NCBI GenBank assembly: GCA_910585295.1
Contig: CAJUDE010000027.1
Span: 1 to 64,000 of the forward strand
Reading direction: 5' to 3'
From: an uncultured Lachnospiraceae bacterium
GTDB lineage: Bacteria > Bacillota > Clostridia > Lachnospirales > Lachnospiraceae
DNA length: 64,000 nucleotides
This document shows, in pieces, positions 23,397 to 33,050 of this stretch (positions are counted from its first letter, which is position 1; the number at the start of each line of letters is the position of its first letter). The notes under the pieces are model-generated. The model ran no database searches and had not been told where the DNA came from. It saw only the letters and a program-made list of their open reading frames with translations. A program made the translations under genes and the position numbers.

Positions 23397-26300
23397 TTAT
23401 TCCTCAAAATCCTTTTCCCGCAAATACAGATACCCTTCTGGGCTGAACTTCTTTCCACCAAATAATTTTTTCAATCCACCTCTTTCCGCACTGCTGATAG
23501 CCAAATCTACAATCTCTTTTACCTCTGTCAACGTCGTGGCTTCATCCAGCTTCTGTATGTTGCTGATACGGTTATATAATGCTAATATCCCCATATCATC
23601 AATTTCACAATCTTGTTCCCTTGCATATGATTTCGCAAACTCCACTAGCTCATCACTGGTGAACACAGGTATTTTTATCCGCTCTGTAAATTTTTTTGCA
23701 AAATTTGCGTCCTGGCTTAACACTTTCTCAATCTGTTTCCTGGCATCTTCCAGGATAAACAGAAGCCCTTCTGTATTCTGCTCCATCAAAAGGGACAGCC
23801 TTGTTATTGTTTCTGGGGACATTTCCCCTGCCTTCTCTATAATTAAGTACCCTCCGGCAATCTTTTTCAAAAGCTGGCTTAAATCCTTCTGGTTCAAGGA
23901 TTCCCCCATAATTTTCCCAACCTTAGGGGGATGCTTGGCGTCTGTATGGATTGCCTTAATGATATTTGTCGCCAATATGGTCTTGCCGCTCCCGCGGCCG
24001 CCCATAATCAATATGTTCCCGCTAGAGGATGTATTGTCCTTCCTCTTTTTGCGCTGGGTTCCCTCCAATACCTGGCAAAGCTGCTGCTCCATCCCAGTCA
24101 CTGAGACGAAATAAGAAAAAATTTCCCTCTGCCCTTCCGTCAGCTTCCGAACTGGCTGCATTTCGGAACCCATCCCTATTTCTGGAACCACCATGCCTTC
24201 TTCCCACTCCATGCTTATTTCAGGGGTTGGCAATTCTTTGTCCCCATTTTGCCTGCCAGGGACGGCATGGCTTTCTTTCCTGCCCCCATCCATCGGCAAC
24301 GGCTCCATTTTTACCGTTGGGATATAATTCTTCTCTTCTCTAGAAGCCTTCGCTGCCCGAAATGCAGATTCCAGGTAACTTTCCGCATCTTTTTTCTTGG
24401 GCTTAGGCGGCTTCTTTGCATATTCCAGCAGCGGGATCTCCTGCTCTGGCTGAGGCGCTGCTTTTGATTTGGAAAACGGCCTCTTAGGGAATCTTGCCTT
24501 CCTTGGAATCTCTGGCAAAGCCTGTGTGTCTCCACTGAGGGCCCCCGGCCTTTTCTGGGAACCTCTTGGCAATCCTCCCGTCCCTTCCTGCAAAGCGCCT
24601 GGTTTCTCCTGTAAAGCTTCTGGCAAAACTTCCGGCTTTTCTTGTAAAGGCTCACGATAAGCCCCTAACCCTTCTGGTGAAGGCTTCGCCAACCCTGGAG
24701 GTCCTTCTGGCACAACCTTTGACCCTCTTTGTGGGGGCTTGGGCAACCCTGCTGGTTCCTCCGGCACAGCCTTTGGCCTTTTTTGCGGAGGTTTGGGCAA
24801 CCCTGCTGGTTCCTCCGGCACAGCCTTTGGCCTTTTTTGCGGAGGTTTGGGCAACCCTGCTGGTTCCTCTGGCACAGCCTTTGGCTCTTCCCCGGAAGTT
24901 TTTGGCAAGTCCGCTAACCCTTCTGGTACAACCTCTGCTTCCTCTGGCACAGCCTTTGGCTCTTCCCCGGAAGTTTTTGGCAAGTCCGCTAACCCTTCTG
25001 GTACAACCTCTGTTTCCTCCGGTAAGGCTTCGGTTCCTTCCCACGAAGCTTCTATCTCCTCCGGCAAGGCTTCGGTTCCTTCCCATGAAGCTTCTATCTC
25101 CTCCGGCAAGGCTTCGGTTCCTTCCCACGAAGCTTCTATCTCCTCTGGCAAGGCTTCGCTTCCTTCCCACGAAGCTTCTATCTCCTCCGGCAAGGCTTCG
25201 GTTCCTTCCCACGAAGCTTCTATCTCCTCCGGCAAGGCTTCGGTTCCTTCCCATGAAGCTTCTGCTTCCTCCGGCAAGGCTTGTGGAACTTCCCACGAAG
25301 CTTCTGCCTCCGCAGTGGAGCTATCCAGAATGGCATTTGAACCTTCCTGAGAAATTTCGGAAAGCCCCTCTGCGGCTTCTAAGCCGCCTTCCTGCCAAGC
25401 TCCTGGCTCTGCCGACGGGTCTGCCGGCAGGGCTTCTAACTCCTCCTGGGTAACCTCCTGGCCTTCTGGCTGCCCTTCTTCATTATAATATCCCCCGACA
25501 CCTTCTGGCCCATAATATCCCTCTAGCTGCCCTTCTTCATTATAATATCCCCCTGTGCCTTCTGCCTCCCCTTCTTCCATATCATAATACCCTTCTGGTT
25601 CCCCTTCTTCCATATCATAATATCCTTCTGGCCCTTGCTGGCCTTCCATATTATAATACCCTTCTGGTTCCCTTTCTTCATTATTATAATACCCTTCTGT
25701 GCCTTCCTGGCCTTCTATGCCATAATACGCTTCCTGCCCTTCTATGCCATAATACGCTTCCTGCTCCCCTTCTTGCATGCCATAGTAGCCTTCTTGCCCT
25801 CCCTCTTCCATGCCATAGTAGCCCTCTGGTCCCCCTTCTTCTATGCCATATGTTCCTTCTAAGTCTGGTTCCCCATTATATTCCCCTTCCCCATTTTGCA
25901 AATAACGCTCTGCCAATAGTTCCTGGGGCGTAACCCCTGCATTTAACTTAGGGATAATCTGGTTTAGGCGTTCCATCAGCTCTTCCGCTTCCTGCAAAGC
26001 CCTTACTTTTGCAGACTCAAGCTTCCTTTGCTGCGCCATGGCCATTGCCACTTCCGCCGCATGCCTGGTCTTCTCCCAGGTTGCAAGCACATCATCTATG
26101 CTGATTTGCCCCATAACCTGCGGCTCCCTCCACTCGCCCCCTGGAACAGCAAAGCTTATCTGCCCATCCCAGTCCTCCGCCAACATTTCTTGGAAATCTG
26201 TCTGTAAAAAATCATCTATTTCTTCGTCTGTCTCTATATGCCCATACCGTTCTTCCTCTTCTTCTGGCTCCTCTTCCTGGGAAATCTGCAAATATGGGAT

Positions 26301-27134
26301 CTCTTCCACAATCTTCTTAATATTGTCCATTGTGTCCGTCACTGTTTCCTTGGAATCCGCGTCTAAAATCTGCTGCATCCCTTTTGCAAGCTCTTCCTGT
26401 AAGTTTAAGGTGTTAAAGCGCCCGGAAGATGCGGTAAGGTCTGGTATTTTCACGGTGTCTTGAATAATCTGCCCAGATTCCATCATTTCTGTAGAATCTA
26501 CCTCTGCCTCCTCTTCCTGATGGCTCTTAAACTCACGGTATTTCTCTTCTTGATATTTATCTAAAGGCTGGTAAAGCATTTTCAATTCCAATGCTTTCTC
26601 CACGCATTTGCCATCCCCAAACCAAAGCACCAACTCGTCGCATACTTCCACGCATCGGTCGCTGTTGCCGGCACGGTGGTACAAATAAGCAAGCTCAAAT
26701 GCCCACTCTTCTGTATATTCCCGGCTCTTGAATTCTTCTAATATCGCTATTTGCTGCTCCAAAGACGCCCCTTCTATCCTGGCAATCTGGTAGCGAAGCA
26801 CATATTTTAAATTATCATAAGGCGCAACTTCCAGAAATTCATCGTAATATTCCTTTGCCTCTTCTATCTTTCCCATCTTCAAGTTGACTAACGCAAGGCG
26901 GTAAATAATATTCCTGCCTACCGTCGCACGGTCATATGCCATAAGAAGTATGTCCCGGCTATTCTCATATTGTTTGTTCCTGTCATATATTTCCCCAACC
27001 ATGCAAAGGGTTGCCGCACTCTTTACTTTTCTCCAATTTATGGTATCTGCTATCTCAGCCGCTGTCTTATAGTCCTTCTCCTCCACCAGATTTTTTAATT
27101 GTTCCAGCTTCAGTTTATATTCATATTTATCCAA
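23397..27134 (-). CDS. TPR - repeat-rich - degenerate AAA+ ATPase-like protein
   Basis: A 1245-residue protein, not matched to a named gene. Residues 1-210 are TPR-like helices (AAEIADTINW, NIIYRLALVNLKMGKIEEAKEYY). Residues about 400-560 are a Gly/Tyr/Glu repeat region (EGYYGMEEG type). Residues about 600-830 are tandem EASWEGTEALPEE and PAGLPKPPQKR repeats. The C-terminal 210 residues are a CbbX-like AAA+ domain: Walker A GGRGSGKT near 1045, but the Walker B segment reads YLIIEKAGEM where active relatives have FIDEA, so hydrolysis may be lost. GTG 27143 is possible; TTG 27134 is preferred because GAGGTG lies 6 nt before it. No membrane segment. Possible scaffold or assembly factor. Confidence 0.75.
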   Translation of the reverse strand: MDKYEYKLKLEQLKNLVEEKDYKTAAEIADTINWRKVKSAATLCMVGEIYDRNKQYENSRDILLMAYDRATVGRNIIYRLALVNLKMGKIEEAKEYYDEFLEVAPYDNLKYVLRYQIARIEGASLEQQIAILEEFKSREYTEEWAFELAYLYHRAGNSDRCVEVCDELVLWFGDGKCVEKALELKMLYQPLDKYQEEKYREFKSHQEEEAEVDSTEMMESGQIIQDTVKIPDLTASSGRFNTLNLQEELAKGMQQILDADSKETVTDTMDNIKKIVEEIPYLQISQEEEPEEEEERYGHIETDEEIDDFLQTDFQEMLAEDWDGQISFAVPGGEWREPQVMGQISIDDVLATWEKTRHAAEVAMAMAQQRKLESAKVRALQEAEELMERLNQIIPKLNAGVTPQELLAERYLQNGEGEYNGEPDLEGTYGIEEGGPEGYYGMEEGGQEGYYGMQEGEQEAYYGIEGQEAYYGIEGQEGTEGYYNNEEREPEGYYNMEGQQGPEGYYDMEEGEPEGYYDMEEGEAEGTGGYYNEEGQLEGYYGPEGVGGYYNEEGQPEGQEVTQEELEALPADPSAEPGAWQEGGLEAAEGLSEISQEGSNAILDSSTAEAEASWEVPQALPEEAEASWEGTEALPEEIEASWEGTEALPEEIEASWEGSEALPEEIEASWEGTEALPEEIEASWEGTEALPEEIEASWEGTEALPEETEVVPEGLADLPKTSGEEPKAVPEEAEVVPEGLADLPKTSGEEPKAVPEEPAGLPKPPQKRPKAVPEEPAGLPKPPQKRPKAVPEEPAGLPKPPQRGSKVVPEGPPGLAKPSPEGLGAYREPLQEKPEVLPEALQEKPGALQEGTGGLPRGSQKRPGALSGDTQALPEIPRKARFPKRPFSKSKAAPQPEQEIPLLEYAKKPPKPKKKDAESYLESAFRAAKASREEKNYIPTVKMEPLPMDGGRKESHAVPGRQNGDKELPTPEISMEWEEGMVVPEIGMGSEMQPVRKLTEGQREIFSYFVSVTGMEQQLCQVLEGTQRKKRKDNTSSSGNILIMGGRGSGKTILATNIIKAIHTDAKHPPKVGKIMGESLNQKDLSQLLKKIAGGYLIIEKAGEMSPETITRLSLLMEQNTEGLLFILEDARKQIEKVLSQDANFAKKFTERIKIPVFTSDELVEFAKSYAREQDCEIDDMGILALYNRISNIQKLDEATTLTEVKEIVDLAISSAERGGLKKLFGGKKFSPEGYLYLREKDFEE
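24730..24920. repeat. 54-bp tandem repeats in the AAA-like gene
   Basis: Near-identical 54-bp units encode PKAVPEEPAGLPKPPQKR on the minus strand. They are flanked by diverged units and by two longer copies encoding EVVPEGLADLPKTSGEE (to about 25015). Confidence 0.8.
25013..25303. repeat. 42-bp tandem repeats in the AAA-like gene
   Basis: Seven 42-bp units encode EASWEGTEALPEE(I) on the minus strand; the inner five are almost identical at DNA level. The near identity also creates long open frames in other phases that are not genes. Confidence 0.85.
25465..25860. repeat. Degenerate Tyr-Gly-Glu repeats in the AAA-like gene
   Basis: About a dozen irregular units of 7-12 codons encode EGYYGMEEG, EAYYGIEGQ, EGYYDMEEGEP and GGYYNEEGQ variants on the minus strand. 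The Tyr pairs are strictly kept while the rest drifts, suggesting selection on the tyrosines. Confidence 0.75.
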
Positions 27135-27223
27135 CCGTTTCACCTCAAAGTTATGTTAAAGGTATAAAACTCCTAATTATCAGCCTGTACCCCATAGTCT
27201 ACCATATTTCACCTGTAAATGTC

Positions 27224-27272
27224 AAAAAAAATCCCGCAGGCGCGCCCAAATCCAATGGCGCCTGCGGAATTT
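27224..27272 (-). terminator. Terminator of the AI-2E transporter gene
   Basis: Minus strand: stem of CCGCAGGCGC (27267-27258) with GCGCCTGCGG (27243-27234), followed by GATTTTTTTTGAC. It begins about 10 nt after the stop. Confidence 0.85.
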
Positions 27273-27280
27273 CACAGCCA

Positions 27281-28615
27281 TTATTTCCGTTTATTATTCT
27301 CTACCTTTTGTTTCTCCCTTTTGGGTTTCTGTTCTGGTTCCTTTTTTGGCTCGCTAACCAAAGTATTCGTCTCTAAATCCAGCTTCTTGGCATAAATATA
27401 GCTTCTGGTATCCCGGGGCAATTGCTTCCGTTTCAATATATAGTCCAAAATCCTCTTAATAATGTAGAAAATCACTGCAAAAACGGGAACGCCAATAATC
27501 ATGCCTGGAATGCCAAACAAACCGCCAAACAGCAAGATGGCGAACACCACCCAGAAGGAGGAAAGCCCTGTGGAATCCCCAAGTATCTTTGGCCCTATAA
27601 TATTCCCATCCACTTGCTGCAGCACCAGGATAAAGATGATAAAGTACAGCCCCTTCAACGGGCTTGCCAGCATAATCAATATGGCGCTTGGGATTGCCCC
27701 AAGGTAAGGCCCGAAAAATGGGATAACATTGGTCACCCCTACAATCACGCTGACCAAGACAGAATATGGCATTTTCATAAAATACAAACAGATAAAGCAC
27801 AGAATGCCGATAATCAGCGAATCCAACATCTTCCCTGAGATAAAGCCGCCAAAAATCTCATTGCTCTTATGGACGGTATGAATAATCACATTTGCCTTTT
27901 TCCCGGAAAATAACGCATACACAACCTTCTTGCCCTGCCCAACAAAGGCCTCTTTGCTCATAAGCACATAAATGGAAATGATAATGCCGATTACCACGTT
28001 AAACACCATCTTCACGACAATAATCACCCCGGAAGTCAGCCCAGCGAGGATATTCTTGGACTGGGGCAAAAATTCTGTCTGCGCCCAGTCCTCAAAAATT
28101 TCTGTGCCTTTTGTCAGCGCCGTCTCAAGATAGCCTGAAATATTGCTGTCAGAGCTGACATAATCATTCAGCCACTCCATAAAGCTGTTGACCTGCCTGG
28201 GCAGGGTGCCAATCAGCCCATTAATGCTTCTATACAGTTCTGGGATTACCATTTGGAGCAAAACGCCAATAATCACTGCCACGAACAGCAGCGCGCCAGC
28301 CACGCTTATTCCGCGCACCAGCCGCTTTGCCTTCCATTTATTTTTAATTTTTTCCTGTGCCAATGGCATGAGGCAGCGTTCTTCAAAATTCACAATTGGA
28401 GTCACCAAATAGGCAAGCACTAACCCAATCGTAATGGGCTGCAAAATCAGGGACGTCTGGTCCATAAGCTGCGCAATCCCATGGTAACGGTATACCAGAA
28501 AGAAAAATAAAATACTGGCTGCAATTACCAAAAAAGACGTTAACCCCACTGCCAGGTACGGCCTAATATTCCAATTTGTTTTTCTATTATAGTTTTTCTT
28601 TTCCTGTTCTTCCAA
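27281..28615 (-). CDS. AI-2E family transporter
   Basis: Integral membrane protein of the PF01594 family (YhhT/YtvI/TqsA relatives); members export small molecules or exchange ions. Eight predicted helices with the family layout: paired N-terminal helices (YLAVGLTSFLVIAASILFFF), a soluble loop at about 140-200, then a C-terminal block with VIVGVTNVIPFFGPYLGAIP, LQQVDGNIIGPKILGDSTGL and LFGGLFGIPGMIIGVP. At 444 aa it is typical, with a Lys/Glu-rich tail (EPEQKPKREKQKVENNKRK). A terminator follows at 27224-27272. The actual substrate is unknown. Confidence 0.9.
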   Translation of the reverse strand: MEEQEKKNYNRKTNWNIRPYLAVGLTSFLVIAASILFFFLVYRYHGIAQLMDQTSLILQPITIGLVLAYLVTPIVNFEERCLMPLAQEKIKNKWKAKRLVRGISVAGALLFVAVIIGVLLQMVIPELYRSINGLIGTLPRQVNSFMEWLNDYVSSDSNISGYLETALTKGTEIFEDWAQTEFLPQSKNILAGLTSGVIIVVKMVFNVVIGIIISIYVLMSKEAFVGQGKKVVYALFSGKKANVIIHTVHKSNEIFGGFISGKMLDSLIIGILCFICLYFMKMPYSVLVSVIVGVTNVIPFFGPYLGAIPSAILIMLASPLKGLYFIIFILVLQQVDGNIIGPKILGDSTGLSSFWVVFAILLFGGLFGIPGMIIGVPVFAVIFYIIKRILDYILKRKQLPRDTRSYIYAKKLDLETNTLVSEPKKEPEQKPKREKQKVENNKRK

Positions 28616-28654
28616 AATAAGATTTCCTCTTTTCCCACGAACTGTTGTAACAAA

Positions 28655-30961
28655 TTATCCTTTATAATAATTAATCAGGCATCCCTTTAAGATAATGGTG
28701 CGTTCATCCTCTGTCAGCTCCCCTATCCCTAAGGTAAATTCCTGTAACACGCCGTCCTTTGCCACATAAGCGGCAATCTGCGTTTTCTTTTCTTCCACCG
28801 CCTTGCGGATATCTGGGATAAAAATATAATCCCCATTTGTGAAAGGAAGTTCCCCTGCTGGGATTAAGAATGGCAGCATCCCCCAGTTAATCAGGTTGGA
28901 GCGGTAACGCTTTGTAGCATATTCATTGGCAATATTTGCCCATCCGCCTAATACTTTTTGGCAGGACGCCGCCTGCTCCCTGGCAGACCCATCCCCTGGC
29001 TTTACAGCAAAAATAGCGCTTCCAATTCCAAGGGCGCCTGGCTCCATCCCTTCCCCAAAGGTTAGTTCTGGGAAAGTTTTCTGGATTGCACCCATCACCG
29101 GGCGCAATTCTTCCAGCGCGTCTACCGGGCATTCCCCAGCCTCCAGCGCTTTTTGGGCTTTTTGTATTTCTTTGGCGCGCCCTACATATGCCGGGTCTTT
29201 CCTGGATAAAGTAAACTCAGCAAGCCCCAGCGGGTTAGAACGGTAAGAAGAAGTCTCCCCGGAAGGGATCAATTCATCCGTTGTCGTTACTGGGTCATGG
29301 ATTTCTGAAACTACCTTCAGCACCATATGTTCTGGCAGCCCGCTCATTTTGGGCCAATCCTTAATATTCGGGCCAAATTTCACTTCCTGTGATGGGTCTG
29401 CCACGCCTTTGCTGTCAAACACACGGTTTGCATAGATTTGGCTGTCAAAATAGTATTTCGGGTTGGAATAAGCCACATCCATCTCTGTTGCCGGGGTCAA
29501 ATACCCCTTATTTGCCGCCGTAGCCGCAATAGAACGGGCGTCCATCAATGCCACAGAAGCTATCTGCCCGCTCTGCAGCTTGCTTCCCTCACGGTTAGGG
29601 AAATTCCTGGTTGAATGGCGGATAGAAAAGCCGTTATTGCCAGGCGTGTCCCCCGCCCCAAAACATGGGCCGCAAAAAGCTGTCTTTAAAACCGCGCCTG
29701 CCGCCATCAAGGACGCCGCCGCGCCATTTTTCACAAGTTCCATATAAATCGGCATACTTGCCGGATATACGCTTAACGTGAATTCATCAGAGCCAATGCT
29801 CGCGCCTTTTAAAATGTCCGCCGCCGCACAGATATTTTCAAATCCACCGCCGGCGCATCCCGCAATAATCCCCTGATCCACATAGAGCCTGCCGCCTCTC
29901 ACTTTATCCTTCAAGGTGAATTCCACCGCCCCGTCCAGGCTTACCTGAGCCTTCTTCTCACAGTCTTCCAAAATATCCATCAAATTGGCGTTTAATTCCT
30001 CAATTGTATACGTATTGCTTGGATGGAACGGCATAGCCACCATTGGCTTAACCTTGCTTAAGTCCACCTCTATCATTCCGTCATAATAAGCTACCTGCCC
30101 AGGGTTCAATTCTTTAAATTCCTCTGCCCTGCCATGTGTTTCATAGAATTCCCGTATAGCGCTGTCTGTCCGCCAAATTGAGGACAGGCAGGTGGTCTCT
30201 GTCGTCATAACGTCAATGCCAATCCGAAAATCCGCGCTTAAGCTTGACACCCCTGGCCCTACAAATTCCATCACTTTATTATTCACATAGCCATTGGCAA
30301 ACACTTTGCCAATAATTGCCAAAGCCACGTCCTGCGGCCCAACGCCCCGTTCTGGCTTCCCAGTCAGGTAAACGCCAACCACCTGCGGCATATTGATGTC
30401 ATAAGTCTTGTTCAATAGCTGCTTTACCAGCTCAGGGCCGCCTTCCCCCATTGCCATAGTGCCTAAAGCCCCATAGCGGGTATGGGAATCGGAACCTAAA
30501 ATCATCTTGCCGCCGCCTGCAAGCATTTCCCTTGCATACTGGTGGATCACCGCCTGGTGGGGCGGAACATAAACCCCGCCATATTTTTTCGCGCAGCTCA
30601 ACCCAAACATGTGGTCGTCTTCATTAATAGTCCCACCCACTGCACATAGGGAATTATGGCAGTTTGTCAGCACATAGGGGACTGGGAACTTCTCCAGCCC
30701 AGACGCCCTTGCGGTCTGGATAATGCCCACAAATGTAATGTCGTGGGAAGTCAGCTTGTCAAATTTAATTTTGAGCTTATCCATATTCCCAGATGTATTA
30801 TGGCTTGCTAAAATTCCATATGCGATTGTATTTTTTGCCGCCTCTTTTTGGGAGACGGCCGCCCCTGTTTCTTTTAAAACCGCATCGGCTTCCTGTCCAT
30901 CGCAGTCAACCAGTGTCGTGCCATTTATCAAATAAACGCCGCCTTCGTGTAATGTAACCAT
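28655..30961 (-). CDS. Aconitase-family hydratase (YbhJ-like)
   Basis: Fe-S hydro-lyase of the aconitase superfamily. The 768 residues carry the [4Fe-4S] ligands ([12 protein letters not shown], and the pair in [14 protein letters not shown]), the substrate-binding SDSHTRYG, the [21 protein letters not shown] loop and the Arg/Ser-rich [19 protein letters not shown] swivel domain closes the protein. It resembles E. coli YbhJ, whose substrate is not firmly known, more than AcnA, AcnB or LeuC. No citrate synthase or isocitrate dehydrogenase is adjacent, so it may act outside the TCA cycle. Start ATG 30961 ([12 protein letters not shown]) has a GGAGGGAAT ribosome site. Confidence 0.85.
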   Translation of the reverse strand: MVTLHEGGVYLINGTTLVDCDGQEADAVLKETGAAVSQKEAAKNTIAYGILASHNTSGNMDKLKIKFDKLTSHDITFVGIIQTARASGLEKFPVPYVLTNCHNSLCAVGGTINEDDHMFGLSCAKKYGGVYVPPHQAVIHQYAREMLAGGGKMILGSDSHTRYGALGTMAMGEGGPELVKQLLNKTYDINMPQVVGVYLTGKPERGVGPQDVALAIIGKVFANGYVNNKVMEFVGPGVSSLSADFRIGIDVMTTETTCLSSIWRTDSAIREFYETHGRAEEFKELNPGQVAYYDGMIEVDLSKVKPMVAMPFHPSNTYTIEELNANLMDILEDCEKKAQVSLDGAVEFTLKDKVRGGRLYVDQGIIAGCAGGGFENICAAADILKGASIGSDEFTLSVYPASMPIYMELVKNGAAASLMAAGAVLKTAFCGPCFGAGDTPGNNGFSIRHSTRNFPNREGSKLQSGQIASVALMDARSIAATAANKGYLTPATEMDVAYSNPKYYFDSQIYANRVFDSKGVADPSQEVKFGPNIKDWPKMSGLPEHMVLKVVSEIHDPVTTTDELIPSGETSSYRSNPLGLAEFTLSRKDPAYVGRAKEIQKAQKALEAGECPVDALEELRPVMGAIQKTFPELTFGEGMEPGALGIGSAIFAVKPGDGSAREQAASCQKVLGGWANIANEYATKRYRSNLINWGMLPFLIPAGELPFTNGDYIFIPDIRKAVEEKKTQIAAYVAKDGVLQEFTLGIGELTEDERTIILKGCLINYYKG

Positions 30962-31016
30962 GTAATTCCCTCCTGAATTTCCTACTAAATTCTGCCTAAA
31001 TCGCAGGCTTTTATCC

Positions 31017-32936
31017 TTAATACATAAATTCTTTTATTTTGCGGTGCAGAAACTTCATCTCAATCGGTTTGGTAAGGTATGCGTCCAGCCCAACCCCCTG
31101 GGCGCTTCGGATATCTTCTGGAGAAGCGTTTGCCGTCAACGCCATAATTGGGATTGTGCCTGCATCCTCCCGGTTCAGCCTGCGGATTTGCCTTGTGGCT
31201 GTCAGCCCATCCATCACTGGCATACGGATATCCATTAACACCAGCCGGTACCAGCCCGGTTGGGAATCCTTAAATTTCTCCAATGCCACCTGCCCATTTT
31301 CTGCCACGTCCACATCCAGGTTCCAGCTTTCTAAAAACGTCTGCACAATCTCAAGGTTAATCTCATTATCCTCAACTACCAGGACATGCTCCCCCTGAAA
31401 CCCTTCTAAAACGTCCGGCTCCTCTTCCTCCATGCCTTCAAGCGCATTAGGGACCAAAAATGGCAATTCCACAAAAAAGGTGGTGCCTTCCCCCTGCCTG
31501 CTTTCAAACTGGATTGTACCGCCCATCAGCTCTACCAAATTCCTGGTAATGGAAAGCCCTAAGCCGCTGCCTTCAAACACCCTGCCTTCTGTGGAGCTTT
31601 CCTGTTCAAAAGGCTCAAACAGGACCTTTTGGAATTCTTCACTCATCCCAACCCCATTGTCTTTGACTTTCAGCGCAAGGGACGCTTTCCCATCTTTCAC
31701 TTCTGACTGTGACGCCTCTAGGGAAACTTCGCCTCCCTCTCCTGTATACTGAATGGCATTGCTTAACAGGTTCAATAAAATCTGGTTCAGCCGCAGCTCA
31801 TCCCCAATAAATGTCTCTGACACCCGCCCTTCTATGGAAATATGCAGGTTCAGCTTCTTTTGCTCAGCCTCTAAGGCCAAAATTGCCGCAATCCCCTGCA
31901 CCATGCTGCGGAAATTAAATTCCTTCTCCGTAAGCGCAAGCCTCCCGCCTTCGATAATGGACATATCCAAAATATCGCTGACCATAGACAGCAAAAACCT
32001 GGTCGAAACCCTGATTTTGCTCAGGCATTCCTTTACTTTCCCAGGGTTTTGCAAATTGGAGGAAGCAATCTCCGACATCCCCATAATTGCATTAATCGGA
32101 GTCCGCAAGTCATGGGACATCCTTGAAATAAAGTCTGACTTCGCCTGGTTCGCCCTTTTCGCCATAGCCAAGGCTTCCTGCGTGCGCATCTGCATCCGTT
32201 TGCGTTTATCAATATTCCGGCTTAGGGAAATCTGTATCACATCCTGGCTGTAAGGATTCTGGATGCGAATAACATGGGTGTCCGTCCAATGGTACGCCCC
32301 GTCGTCCCCCATCTGCAAATGCTCCATATATCTGGAAACTTCCCCTGTCCCATAGAAGTCCAGCAAACTTTCCCGGTTAAAGTTTTTCAAAAATGCTTCC
32401 CGGTAATCTGGGTGTATGCTTGTTGCACCAACTTCTACCAACTCATCAAAATTACCAGACCCCGGCGCGCAGTGGCTGTCGAAATCTGCATATTCCACCA
32501 TAAAATAGGTGTTTTTCGTCAGGTTTACAGAAATTACCATCGTATAAATCTGTGACACCGCAATCTGCATCTGCGCCCTGCCAAGCTCCCGCTCCTGGTC
32601 CACTTCATGGAATGTATGGCCGCTGACTGACACTAAATAAGCAGGAGTCTTTTCTTCCCACATTATCTTAATGGCTGACATGTCCACAAATTTCCCAAAA
32701 GGCACGTCATAGCTGGTCATATAACCGTTTTTATTGTCCCCCATACTGCAGGCAGGGCAATTCTTATGGTCACAGTTCCAGACTTCCTCACAGATATCCC
32801 CCACCTGAATGGAAGGCTTAACCTTCTTAATCCTCTCATTCACATACAATATTCGATGGCTGTCTTGTGCGACAACAAAAATAGAGGTTCCCGTTATATT
32901 ATCCAACACCCTCTTTATCTGGCTCATTTCTCCCAT
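31017..32936 (-). CDS. Hybrid sensor histidine kinase with C-terminal receiver
   Basis: Soluble signalling kinase. Residues 1-120 form a PAS-like sensor with several Cys and His ([13 protein letters not shown]) that could bind a metal or cluster. A second PAS-like region follows (about 125-255). The kinase core has H-box [20 protein letters not shown]-box [13 protein letters not shown], and G-boxes [10 protein letters not shown] and [12 protein letters not shown]. The C-terminal receiver (about 515-635) has [11 protein letters not shown], the phospho-acceptor in [13 protein letters not shown], and Lys in YLTKP. ATG 32936 (MGEMSQIK) is chosen since GGAGG lies 5 nt before it. No output regulator is adjacent, so a partner elsewhere is likely. 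No membrane segment. Confidence 0.88.
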   Translation of the reverse strand: MGEMSQIKRVLDNITGTSIFVVAQDSHRILYVNERIKKVKPSIQVGDICEEVWNCDHKNCPACSMGDNKNGYMTSYDVPFGKFVDMSAIKIMWEEKTPAYLVSVSGHTFHEVDQERELGRAQMQIAVSQIYTMVISVNLTKNTYFMVEYADFDSHCAPGSGNFDELVEVGATSIHPDYREAFLKNFNRESLLDFYGTGEVSRYMEHLQMGDDGAYHWTDTHVIRIQNPYSQDVIQISLSRNIDKRKRMQMRTQEALAMAKRANQAKSDFISRMSHDLRTPINAIMGMSEIASSNLQNPGKVKECLSKIRVSTRFLLSMVSDILDMSIIEGGRLALTEKEFNFRSMVQGIAAILALEAEQKKLNLHISIEGRVSETFIGDELRLNQILLNLLSNAIQYTGEGGEVSLEASQSEVKDGKASLALKVKDNGVGMSEEFQKVLFEPFEQESSTEGRVFEGSGLGLSITRNLVELMGGTIQFESRQGEGTTFFVELPFLVPNALEGMEEEEPDVLEGFQGEHVLVVEDNEINLEIVQTFLESWNLDVDVAENGQVALEKFKDSQPGWYRLVLMDIRMPVMDGLTATRQIRRLNREDAGTIPIMALTANASPEDIRSAQGVGLDAYLTKPIEMKFLHRKIKEFMY

Positions 32937-33050
32937 AGCAACCTCCAACGCGTGTTCCCAAAATGGGATACTGCATCTTCTTCTATCCTATGCTTCTATT
33001 ATAGAGCCTTTTTAAGGTTACTGCAATACAAATTTCTGCGCAGCCACAGT

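Noticed and set aside
24566..25453. Long open frames on both strands across the repeat region, encoding Pro/Leu-, Ser/Arg- or Gly/Ser-rich repeats
   Set aside because: They arise because the 42- and 54-bp units keep all frames open. The frame of the 1245-aa protein continues into TPR and AAA domains, whereas the others have no conserved domain.
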